Notes under the pieces: model-generated
What the model was told of the DNA's origin: nothing
The model's input: only the letters and a program-made list of their open reading frames with translations
Databases searched by the model: none
Assembly: GCA_011037195.1 (NCBI GenBank)
Contig: JAAEAF010014511.1
Span: forward strand, 31,776 to 95,775
DNA length: 64,000 bases
Direction of reading: 5' to 3'
From: Triatoma infestans
Taxonomy: Eukaryota > Arthropoda > Insecta > Hemiptera > Reduviidae
Shown here: positions 54,626 to 64,000 of the stretch, piece after piece
Position numbering within the stretch: position 1 is the first letter of the stretch
Layout: each line of letters starts with the position of its first letter
Program-made: the position numbers and the translations under genes

Positions 54626-56116
54626 CTACAGCCCTTGTAGGACTTTGGCCTCCTTTAATAAATTTTCCCAACCATCCCGATCTAATACCTTTCTTCGCCA
54701 TTGCCTAATCCCTATTTTTAGCACGTCTGCCTCCACATCTTGCAGCCATCTCAACCTTGGCCGTCCTGATCCCCTGCTGCCTGGATGACTTTCATACCCC
54801 TTCGGAAATTCTCTCTTCATTCCTATGCAAGTGCCCTAAAAGCGCAACCTTCCTACTTTGACTGCAGACTCTAGATTTCTTTTTTGTGAAGCTGGTATAG
54901 TTCAGCGTTTCTCCCCCACCGGTAGGACACTATTTTCAACTACTGGACCATATATACATCTAAGAACTTTCCTCTCCCAGCAGTTTAATCTCAGCTTATA
55001 TCCTGCTCTCAACACCCAAGTTTCTGGTGTGTTGGTTGCTCCCAAATATTTAAATGTCCTCACTCCTTCGAAACGGTATTGCCCAGCCAGTAAATCTCCA
55101 AAACTTCTTGCTCTTTTTGATATCACCATATATTTTGTTTTGTCTGCGTTAATTTTCAGACCATACCAACCTCTTCCAATTGAATTGGCGACCTCTTCTT
55201 CCAATTCTAGGAATGCGCTTTTAAGTGCGGATCCAGATCTTGCTATTAGCGCCGCATCGTCCGCATAGGCCAGGTGCGCACCAATCAGTTATTAATAGTA
55301 CCTCCTGAATTTGCCATAGTCTTCCTCAACGCCATTTCCAACACTAAATAGAACAAAACCGGCGACCCCGGGTCTCCTTGTCTAAGGCCTACATTAATGA
55401 GGAATTCCTTCGAGACCTTACCCTGGACAGCTACCTTTGCCAATGTCTGCCTCAGGGTCATCCTGACTAACCTAATCAGCTTCGCGGGCACACTTAAACC
55501 ATTCATGCATTCAATAATTCCTTTCCGAGAAATGGAGTCATATGCCATTTTAAAATCAACATAGAATTGATGTAGATCTAAATCATTTTCATAAAATTTC
55601 TCAAGGACCGTCCTCATAGTAAAGATATGATCCGTTGTTGACCTACCCTTCCGAAATCTACATTGGTAATCTCCGAGCATTGTTTCGGCTACATCAGAAA
55701 TTCTTTGTGTGAGGAGGACCGCCAGTATCTTATACACTGTGCTCAACAGGGAAATCCGCTGTAATTTCAACATTTAAGACGATTGCCTTTTTTATGTTTG
55801 GGACATATTATAGCCGTGGCCCAATCTATTGGCATTTCCTTTTGAAGCCACACTTTTAAGATTAGCTCGTATATTTCTGCCTTATGCGTTCTCCGCCAAA
55901 CTTTAACATTTCCACACAGATATTATCTTCCCCCGGGGCTTTATTTTCTTTCATAGCCTCAAATACCTCGTCGAAATCATCTCGAGTGGGAGGCTCAGCA
56001 TCTTCATCTGTAGGGATCTGTTCCTCTTGCATCCGAGCTAACATCGTGCTAACTAAATATACTGTGACCGAAATATACTCATGGAATTTACGGAATCTGA
56101 TTAAGTAGGGATACAA
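54626..56116 (-). pseudogene. LINE relic (RTE-like), reverse transcriptase
   Basis: Minus-strand pieces in order: EN-RT linker (56116-55862, TRDDFDEVFEAMKENKAPGE with DNICVEMLK, the KAPGxD motif before RT); fingers and palm (55773-55285: ISLLSTVYKILAVLLTQRIS, RFRKGRSTTDHIFTMR, FYVDFKMAYDSISR and LRQGDPGSPVLFYLVLEMAL); in another frame AYADDAALIARS (about 55270-55235); then KINADKTKYMVIS and FKYLGAT (55204-54902); and a C-terminal GRPRLRWLQDVEADVLKIGI with WRRKVLDRDGW (54820-54626). The Asp pair of the palm is intact, but shifts near 55850, 55280, 55100 and 54850 inactivate it. The endonuclease is missing, so the copy is 5'-truncated. The GRPRxRW..D end is typical of RTE-like LINEs. Confidence 0.88.
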
Positions 56117-56548
56117 AAGGAAATAAGACCTGAATGGAAGATAATATCTGGGTCATAATAGGGTTAATTGAAGATTTGACAAAGGACTTTATGGAATTGA
56201 AAGGATTTGGTATCTGGACTAGCTTGGCTTAATCTTTATAACAGGTTCTATAGATTATGCTTTTGGTGTTTGCTGTTTAGAGAAAGATTCGTTAATCTGG
56301 AGGAGGCTAGACAAACAAAAATAGATAATAAAAATGGACTAAAAGAGCCCATCATCTTGACTCCCATGTTTTAAAAAAGGATTAATTGTCCATACAATCA
56401 ATTTTTACAATTCTCTTACGATTGTTTAAGCAAATGTTTCGATCGTATCATATTTACCAGATTGCGTTTTCACAAAAACTACATATGTTGATGTCCTCTG
56501 AATATGAAAAAATGATTTTTCCAAGAGTGTATGTGAGTGTGAATATGT
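56117..56548. other. non-coding interval
   Basis: AT-rich; no ORF or RNA gene recognised. Confidence 0.45.
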
Positions 56549-56552
56549 GTGA

Positions 56553-56590
<38 letters not shown>
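56549..56590. repeat. (GT)n microsatellite
   Basis: About twenty GT units between GAATGTGT and GAAGAAAG, inside a family D (minus) copy where the family has its (CA)n core. Confidence 0.95.
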
Positions 56591-56593
<3 letters not shown>

Positions 56594-57060
56594 GAAAGAT
56601 CTTAAAAACAAAAAAAGAAGCTTAAAGTTCATGTTGAATTTAGTTACTACGATTGCAACCGACAGGATTTATTGGTCCACCGGAAGTATTACCTAGTGAT
56701 TTTCTTCAATTCTTTGCGATTTTCTTTAAAAAAAAAAGTGACTCCACCTATTTCTTCTTAAACTTCGCATTAACTGTAAACACACAAAGGCCTATCACTT
56801 TTATTTGAAACATTTTTTCTGGAAAATTGAATTGTGTAGAGTTTTAGGGGAAAGCTGCAAGTTTGGCATTTTCTCTAAAATTTCACTTTCTGAATTGGAT
56901 TGTGTTACCCATTTAGTATTAGGGTATATTAGGGTACCCCAAGTTTGAAAAAAACGGTTAAGCGGAAGTGCGGTATTGAAAAATAGATTTCTGACTTTTC
57001 CAGCGTATCTCGACAAATGATTTTTTTTTTCTCTTACACTGTTTTATATTAGAAATACTT
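56591..57060 (-). repeat. family D copy, minus orientation
   Basis: GGTCCACCGGAAGTATTACC, TTTTCTTCAATTCTTTGCGA, GGCCTATCACTTTTATTTGA, TTTCTGGAAAATTGAATTGT, TTAAGCGGAAGTGCGGTATT. Confidence 0.75.
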
Positions 57061-57370
57061 GATGCACTTTGGTGAACTCAATCACATTTATTTAGGTTCA
57101 GTTTTCAGGAATAATAAATTTAAGGTAGATTATGGGAATAACTGAGACCTTATATTCACCTAGAAATTGCAATTACCGCAAAGTATATGTGTGGCTTGCA
57201 GCTTGCGCTATCTTGTGGCTTTCAATGTCACATTCAGGTATCTGATGATGTCCCAAAATCTTACTTGTGTAATGTGCGCTCCCTACTGCCTAGGTTGTTA
57301 AATGCATAGCCACTATTCCAGGTTTAAAGAAAATTTGTCGATGAATTGCTGCACGACAACTGCTGTAAGA
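57061..57370 (-). repeat. family D outer part, minus orientation
   Basis: CAGGTTTAAAGAAAATTTGT near 57330 is the reverse of the AAATTTTCTTTAAACTTG module beside the terminus. The rest is unassigned. Confidence 0.5.
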
Positions 57371-57399
57371 GAAAGTCGTGTGAATGTTTCACACCAGAT
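57371..57399 (-). repeat. family D outer terminus (minus)
   Basis: GAAAGTCGTGTGAATGTTTCACACCAGAT, read on the minus strand, is the CTGGTGTGAAACA...CACACGACTTTC terminus. It closes the copy that starts near 56500. Confidence 0.75.
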
Positions 57400-58967
57400 T
57401 TTTGAACCATAATTTCTTCTGATTGTTGTGAATTTCATTAATGATGCTGAAAGGAATTACTATCAACTACAATGCACCATTGACGTCGCATTTTATTTTT
57501 TGCTGCACTTCCAAGTGAAAAGAGATTTATTTTCAGACTGTATACACTGATCAGTTCAAGGCTACGTCCAAATAAGTTCAATTTTTTTTTAAATGATTCC
57601 TGGAACCGCCTTCCTAGAAGAATATTCAGAATGTGTTTCAGGAATACATTTTAAAAAAATTTGAGACATTAATTCTGAGGCCGAATGAAAAATGAGTTGT
57701 AGCAGTGAAAAGAACGAAACAGAGGAATGAAAGAAACTGAAAGTGAAGGTCAAATGAAAAGCAAGAGAAATTTCATAAAGGTAAGTTCAGAGGAAGTGTT
57801 CTTCATTAAAGTTAAGAACGAATATAATTAGGGACAAAGAAAGGCGGTCAACATCAAATGGATGAAAAAGACGGAGACAAAATACGGACTTGGAATACAA
57901 ATGAGAAGAACGAACAGCTTAGTAAATGGTGAAATAAATTTCTTTTTATATTAATTAATCAGGTTAATTAACATTTAAATATATTCTAGACAGAATATTA
58001 TTAAAGCTTAAGAATGTAAATTACTGGAAGTATATTTTAAGAAAGTAGATTGGCCACCCGATCAACATCGATCTTGTGAAAAATCGATATGACAGGGCTG
58101 TCCAACACTTCTCAGCTGTGCAGAATTAGTATAAAGAGACCTGCATTTAATTAGATTTTATAGAAATAAAATATATACAAAAAATGTCGTTAATTTAAGC
58201 AAATAAAGTAATAAATTTAAATAAATTATTCCGACTATTCATGATATACACAATACGATATTTTCATTGAAACTAGGGACAACACTGCAAATGAACAATT
58301 CATTAATGTCTGTAAACAATAGCTGTGAGTTGGTGTAATTCATATACAATGATTTTGACTTTGTTATTATCATGAATAAATCATTTTGCGAAACTCTCTC
58401 TCTTTGATTATTTAGTGTGAATTGTTTTGCGATTTTGAGGTGATTATTTTTCATGCGATAAGTGATATTCGTGCTGAACGAATATCAATTATTTTCTGCT
58501 TTATTTCAAAGACTTTTTTCTAAATACTTCCCGATGTATTCATGGCAAACCTAATGTAGATAATTTGCGCGGTTCTTTTTCAAGGTTTATGAATGTGATT
58601 CTTAGTTATTTCATGCCTTGACTATTACCCCAGGTTATCAGAGATTTTATTCCAAGTCAACATGCTTCAATTGATCACTTTTAGGCGTTTAGCCCTTGTT
58701 TTTGAAGAAGTTTTGCAAAACAACATGGCCGTCTAGCACATGGAAGATCAGAGAAGGGAAAATGGAGAATGGGTACCTAGGATCGAAAAGGTTGCGAATG
58801 TACGGATATTCATGGGATTCGGTTGGGTTTAACTTTCAAAAGACTATATTTTCCTCTTTTGCCGCTTTCTGTTAAATTAAATTCTAGTGTCTAATTCGAC
58901 ACGACTTTTCTCTATTAATGAATGTTATCAACAAATATAACAACTGCCAACAATTATATGGAAAAAA
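57400..58967. other. non-coding interval
   Basis: AT-rich with GAA-rich stretches at 57690-57920. No ORF longer than about 75 codons has recognisable content. No RNA gene seen. Confidence 0.5.
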
Positions 58968-59455
58968 TCTGGTGTGAAACGCTCACACGACTTTCCCTTA
59001 CTCTAATTAATACAAATAAATCAAGAAATTTTCTTTAAAATTGCAACGTTACAATGTTATTTAAGCTAGCCATAAAAATGGTTGTGGGGATTTTACTTGT
59101 ATGCTTTTATCTGAGTGGCCTTATGTTTGGTGCTCTATGTCAGAACTAAGAAGCTCGTGCTAATTTAATGTTAAACTAACAGACGGACCTCCAATACCCC
59201 TTTAGAATCAATTTTTTCAGATAAATGTTTCAAATAAAAGTGATACGTTTCTGTCTATCCCGCAAACATTCCAAGTTTAAACAAAATCGTTGTAACCGTT
59301 TTCGAAAACATTTCAAAAAAGAAACCTATTCTGTAAAATCGCAGAACAGATTTTCTTCAAATTTGGAATTCTAACAATTCTTCTAATCTGTATTATTAAT
59401 ATTAGTATGTGGTAAAAACCATATATTAATATTTGGGAGAGGAAGTAAAGGGCCG
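58968..59455 (+). repeat. family D copy
   Basis: Begins TCTGGTGTGAAACGCTCACA; then AAGAAATTTTCTTTAAAATT, ATGTTTCAAATAAAAGTGAT, TCGTTGTAACCGTTTTCGAA, GATTTTCTTCAAATTTGGAA. The LINE fragment interrupts it at about 59456. Confidence 0.75.
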
Positions 59456-59479
59456 TGCACTGATATTGTGCTATGCCCC

Positions 59480-60272
59480 TCGAGTGCCGTAGGCTAGGCC
59501 CATCAGATATGCCCCATCAGATTTCAAAGGCGAACAACGTCTACACCTTGGATGAGGTAGTCACGCTACCAAGATAGAGAGGTTTGGGCAGCACAAAGTT
59601 TCTCATCTTTTAAGTCGCCTGGACCAGATGAGGTCTACCCCTGTCTGCTACAAAATGGTGGGAATGTACTGACGAAGGTATTGTTAAGGATTTTTAAAGG
59701 ATGCTTAATGTTTGGTTACGTAGCAACATTATGGAGAGAAGTAAGGGTAGTCGTCATTCCTAAGCCGGGAAAGAGTGACTGCTCTGACCCTAAGGCATTT
59801 AGACTTATTAGTCTTATGTCTTTCCTTCTGAAAACTATGGAAAGGTTGGTGAATAGGTATATTAGTGATGGCCCATTAAGGGATCATCCACTCCTTCCTA
59901 ATCAACATGCTTATACGGTAGGTAAGTAGACAGAGACTGCTTCACATTGTCTCATCAGAAGGGTAGAATCTGCTAAGGAGATAAAAGAATATGCCCTAGG
60001 GAGTTTCTTTGATGTTGAAGGGGCTTTGACAGAGTATCGTTTGATGCTCTCGAAGATGCCCTAGTACGAAAAGGTATGCATCCATTCTTAATTAAGTGCA
60101 TAGGTTCTATTTAAGGAGTAGGGTCATACAGGCTTGTCTTAATGGGCATACCATGATAGTACAAGCAGGGAGAGGATGCCCTCAAGGGGATGGTCTCTCA
60201 TCAAAACTGTGGTGTGCTGTCATGGATGACCTTTGGGCATCCCGATGAATTCATCGGGATTTTATGTGCAAG
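59480..60272 (+). pseudogene. I-group LINE fragment (RT part), same family as 13.6-19.2 kb
   Basis: Truncated at both ends. Piece 59681-59929 (GCLMFGYVATLWREVRVVVI, IPKPGKSDCSDPKAFRLIS, MERLVNRYISDGPLRDHPLL) is nearly the same as 15868-15600 on the minus strand. Upstream frames give TLDEVVT and SPGPDEVYPCLLQNG; downstream come DVEGA and GRGCPQGDGLSSKLWC. The fragment stops at GTGCAAGCACATACG just after the site that precedes the YADD box. A stop (60 codons into the RT) and several shifts. It sits in family D, as does the full-length copy. Confidence 0.9.
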
Positions 60273-60740
60273 CACATACGTTCTGAAATTCAGCTTTCCA
60301 CTAAACTGGAAATTCAAAACAATGTAAGGTTCTATGAGCTATTGGATACATTGAAAGCATTGCCAGGTTTGAATATTGGTAACCCTAGTGCTTCTTTACA
60401 AAATGAGCGTCCTGAGTTTTCTCGAAAATGGCTCCAAATATTTTCAGTAAACATTATTTTCCTAACTTTAATTTGTAACCTATTTCCAGAAATATTGATT
60501 TTTGGAGAGATTTTGGGGAGACTGCTGATTTTGACTTAATAGAAGCTGCTTACAAATTTTGCAGGGGTCTCAAAGAAAAGTGCTTTACAAAATAGTCACA
60601 TTGAGATAGTTTGTATGTCCTAAAAACCAACAAGCACAATCCTCTAGGAGAAGTATCAAATTTTCGAAATTGAGTTTCAGGGGTACAGAAGTTTTGAAAT
60701 ATGTGAGAGTTACCACCTAGATCTTTAGGTAATGCTAAAG
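60273..60740 (-). repeat. family D copy, minus orientation
   Basis: GGTTTGAATATTGGTAACCC, GAGTTTTCTCGAAAATGGCT, CCAAATATTTTCAGTAAACA, ACCTATTTCCAGAAATATTG, AAATTTTCGAAATTGAGTTT. Confidence 0.65.
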
Positions 60741-61650
60741 GCAACTAACTTATACCGGAAAACTTGGAAATTTCTCAATTAAAATTGTAATCATAGCAGC
60801 TGGAGTAAGTCGTGTGAGTGTGCATACATACGGCGGCCAGTTACTGATTTTTTTTTCTCCAGATTAACGAGGAAAATGTGCAAAAAAAAAGTACAAAAAG
60901 TACTGTCCATTTTGATATAAGCTGGTCCTGAATGTAAAATCTCATAACTTTATGAGGGCAAACCAAACAATGAGCCTCACCATACAATAGGCCTTTGCGA
61001 GTCTGTAATTGTTTTTCATGAAGGATAATCAGTTTGTCGATCATTATTATGAATTCAATCGACCATTCTACTATTTCACTGTATCATCGAGCCAAGAATC
61101 ATCATAAACTGCAGAGAGAGTAGGAATGTTGGAAATATCGAGAGCCAGGCTTTATCAATGGCTGAATGTGCGGACGGATAGTGAGCATGATTTATTACAT
61201 CATCAAGTTGGCTATTTGTCTAGCTGATCTAGTTATGAAGTCATTACGACTGTGTTGGACAGCTAGCCGTGCTGATTTGTCTTTGTGTAAGTGTTATTGC
61301 ACCAGCCTACCAAGTTTGCACTGGACATAGAATGCGCCAACAGCAAGGGCTTGGGCCACAGTTAAATTAAAGTTTAGTATTACGAAGCTTTTAATAAATT
61401 TCACCAGAACTCCGATTAATCGCTAACTGTGATTCGCTGAGAGAACCATCAAGAAAAAAAAAGAAAGCTTGGTTAAAATGGATTATCCTCCGAAAAACAT
61501 GTCAGAATTCTGTTATTAATTGGCTACATAAATATACAATCTGATCGTCACATATACGCCAACTGAGTCTGACAATTTTCAACTACGCAGTTGGCGTGAG
61601 GTCAGTTTTGACATAGTCGATTGAGATAGTAAAGAATGAGTTGGCAATGT
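60741..61650. other. non-coding interval
   Basis: A terminus-like GTAAGTCGTGTGAGTGTGCA near 60807 may be the outer end of the preceding copy. The rest is unassigned. Confidence 0.45.
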
Positions 61651-62000
61651 TTAATTGCTTTCTTTGTATCACCTAATTTTACTTCCACTTATTGCACAAG
61701 AGGAAGTATTGCGATTGGGTCAAATTTTCGAAATTGAGTTTTCACGAATACAGATGTTTTGCAGTCTCCGGAAGACGAAAAAGTTTACAAAAAGATTTTT
61801 AAAAAGGTTAGTATTTGTTTGTGTATGCTTTTGTGAACAAAATATCTCAAAAAAAAATTCGCATTTAACTGTAGAGCATCATAGCTCCAAAGATATATAG
61901 TTACTTACCAAAAGAATTTTTATTACTCGGTACTTAGGATTTTGGTACAAAAATGTAAAGAGGATTCTAGGGAAGCTGCAATGTTAAGCTAAATAGTGTA
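61651..62000 (-). repeat. family D copy, minus orientation
   Basis: GAGGAAGTATTGCGATTGGG, CAAATTTTCGAAATTGAGTT, CAGATGTTTTGCAGTCTCCG, TGTTTGTGTATGCTTTTGTG, AAAATATCTCAAAAAAAAAT: the inner end of the family. Confidence 0.65.
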
Positions 62001-62569
62001 TGAATCGCCCTCAAATTCGTCACACAAAAGGTGGGACTAAATAGTTCTATTAGCACATCATGGCCCCACCACTGAGCTTCCAAGCCGCGCTCAACTACGC
62101 ATTACGCCGTCCATTCATGCACACTACAAGTATTAGCTAATGGGCTTTAACTTCGGCAGCCAATGTCTACAACCTGGAGTCTGTGTTCAGTGGTAAGAGA
62201 AACTGAATAAATTCGACGGTTATCTGAGAGACTTTATTATCAGATTAATTTTAAAGATTAAATATCAGTTGCTACATAATCTTCAACCCTGAAAGGTTCA
62301 CCTCGCTGTCCACACTACTAGCATACCACTGTTAGAACTATCAAAAGTTCTAACTAGCATACAACTCTTCAAGCAACTCACAACAGCCAACGCTACACCA
62401 TGCTACCAACATCACGTCTACCAACATTCTGCGCTACACCATTCTACATTCACCAGGCTACCATACATCATAACTCTTCGCTCGATCAATCTTCTCTTTC
62501 CTTACACAATAAAAAAAAACGTTAAAATAAAAATTATGAGTTAGTGGAAGTTCATGCCTTCTCATTCTT
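62001..62569. other. non-coding interval
   Basis: Low-complexity CTACCAACAT/CTACACCAT stretch at 62390-62470. No coding or RNA feature. Confidence 0.45.
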
Positions 62570-62840
62570 TATCAATTCACCACTCGGTTCCTGAACACCG
62601 TTAAACGCATAGCTAGAAAAACCAAATTTGAAGAAAAGCAGTTAAACGAAAGTGGACTTTACGGTCAAGGTTACTGAGTTTCCTGGAATTGTGTAAACAA
62701 CGCATTCCGATGATTTTCTTTAAAGTAGATATGCTAACATTACAAGTATAAACTAATACTTTTATTTGTAATATTTTGTCGGAAAAATTGATATACGTTG
62801 GAACTGAGGCATGTACCTCTGAAGAATACATCAGTATTTT
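62570..62840 (-). repeat. family D fragment, minus orientation
   Basis: AACCAAATTTGAAGAAAAGC, GTTAAACGAAAGTGGACTTT, CCGATGATTTTCTTTAAAGT, TAATACTTTTATTTGTAATA. Confidence 0.6.
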
Positions 62841-63339
62841 TGAAGCTTGATGTTAGCGCTGAACATGAAACTACACGTCCAGGTATTTATTATGTATTGC
62901 CATATGATTAATACTAATTATCTGAGTAGGTGAAATATATCTAAATGTCCGCTGCATAAGATGGCAGTGGCTGGTGGCAACAAGTTATTTTAAAGGCAGT
63001 GGATGTAGTGCAGGCTCACAGCAGCGCTGCCCCTTACAAACAGGCACCACAATGCTAATACCTGCCGGCGGAGCAACAGGTACAACTTGCTCAGTCACCT
63101 ACTCTAAGAGCATAAGAACTAGAAATATCCTTCCTTTCTTTTCCGTTTCTTCTGTTGTCTTGGTTTCCTATCTACTGCAAGCATCATAAGTACACACACA
63201 TACCCGACAAGTAAACATTGTACTACATCTGTCACCTTCCTTCCATACAACATCTGCCTACCGTACATTCTTCTTTACATATCGATCTCACTAATTCCTG
63301 TCATGTGATTAAAACAAAAAGAATTACATTTTTAATCGA
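62841..63339. other. non-coding interval
   Basis: A 71-codon ORF at 62974-63189 (MATSYFKGSGCSAG...) has no recognisable domain. Nothing else identified. Confidence 0.4.
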
Positions 63340-63734
63340 CAAGTATTTTTTAAACTGTAAATTTTTAATAAAATTCAATTTTCGAAATTGAGTTTTCACC
63401 GGAAATATATTTTTCGAGCTCCTCTGAGTACAACAATATCTCTTTAAAGAATTGTGTGTGTGTGTGTGTGTGTTTTGTGAACAAAATATCTCAAAAACCA
63501 AAAGACGCAGGAAGCTCAAACTAGATATTCCATCCAGAACTACCACCAATGCGGTGTCTAATGCAGACACGAAGATTTCGGGTAAAATCTATCAACCGGA
63601 ACTCTGACTTTACTGAATATATTTCTTCTTTTTTCAGTTTTTCGTGATTTTCTCAGAAATGGCTCCAATGGCTTTCTTTAAATTTTGCACATATATACGT
63701 ATGGCCTTTATTGAAAACATTTTCCCTGGATTTT
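63340..63734 (-). repeat. family D copy, minus orientation
   Basis: In order: CAATTTTCGAAATTGAGTTT, a (GT)n core near 63455-63470, AACAAAATATCTCAAAAACC, AAGCTCAAACTAGATATTCC, GCAGACACGAAGATTTCGGG, AATCTATCAACCGGAACTCT, TCGTGATTTTCTCAGAAATG. One of the clearest copies. Confidence 0.8.
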
Positions 63735-64000
63735 TGGGTGAATGAGGGGCAACAGTAACATACAGCTTTCCTCCACCATTTCAATACAATGTGGGGTAAC
63801 AGTAACATACAGCTTTCCTCCACCATTTCAATACAATGTGGGGTAACAGTAACATACATCTTTCCTCCACCATTTCAATACAATGTGGGGTAACAGTAAC
63901 ATACAGCTTTCCTCCACCATTTCAATACAATGTGGGGTAACAGTAACATACAGCTTTCCTCCACTATTTCAATACAATGTGGGGTAACAGTAACATACAG
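63735..64000. repeat. 47-bp tandem repeat, runs off the window
   Basis: Units begin at 63782, 63829, 63876, 63923 and 63970, with a first variant unit from 63735: CAATACAATGTGGGGTAACA then GTAACATACAGCTTTCCTCC then ACCATTT. The same segment of family D is amplified at 10327-10486 with period 40. Confidence 0.95.

Noticed and set aside
62974..63189. 71-codon ORF with a hydrophobic end
   Set aside because: No recognisable domain, no supporting context, and chance ORFs of this size are frequent here.

Overview
The window is an AT-rich, gene-poor stretch of animal nuclear DNA made almost entirely of transposable elements, their relics and tandem repeats. Element types (Ty3/Gypsy with a GPY/F-type integrase tail, an I-group LINE with APE, RT and RNase H, a Tc1-type DNA transposon, RTE-like and L1-ORF1-like LINEs, a Gypsy-type env relic) fit an arthropod, most likely an insect. 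That assignment is inference; there is no host gene, rRNA or mitochondrial marker to fix it. I found no convincing host protein-coding gene.

Layout. 1-3530: decayed Gypsy pol and its 3' LTR. 4499-5310: a copy of a dispersed repeat (called family D here) whose outer end reads CTGGTGTGAAACACTCACAC. 5310-8795: a 49-bp satellite holding two insertions, a short retroposon-like element with hammerhead ribozyme motifs and a Tc1 transposon with TA target sites; the Tc1 in turn carries a 5'-truncated LINE. 8796-13555: family D pieces, a 40-bp tandem and one unassigned ORF. 13556-19195: a near full-length I-group LINE with a 15-bp target duplication, inserted into a family D copy that resumes at 19196. 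20650-21630: 19-bp minisatellite. 24382-25505: two direct LTR-like repeats around an env tail. 26471-30400: a LINE with L1-type ORF1 and APE-RT ORF2. 32332-37743: the best preserved element, a Gypsy with 195-199-bp LTRs, gag, and a 1045-codon pol.

37744-64000 holds a 40-bp micro-retroposon, several tandem arrays, LINE relics (42080, 50085, 54626, 59480), a second hammerhead-bearing retroposon (46254-46435), a tRNA-like head (47144), a 319-bp palindrome with hammerhead motifs in both arms (53041-53359), and many family D copies, the last of which runs into a 47-bp tandem that leaves the window.

Most notable: hammerhead-type motifs in two unrelated repeat families; a canonical -1 frameshift heptamer (GGGAAAC) directly before the gag stop of the Gypsy; nested insertions that give a relative chronology; and tandem arrays in two family D copies that amplify the same internal segment. 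Most coding regions carry frameshifts or stops; only the 32.3-37.7 kb Gypsy pol is open throughout, and even it has an altered protease motif.
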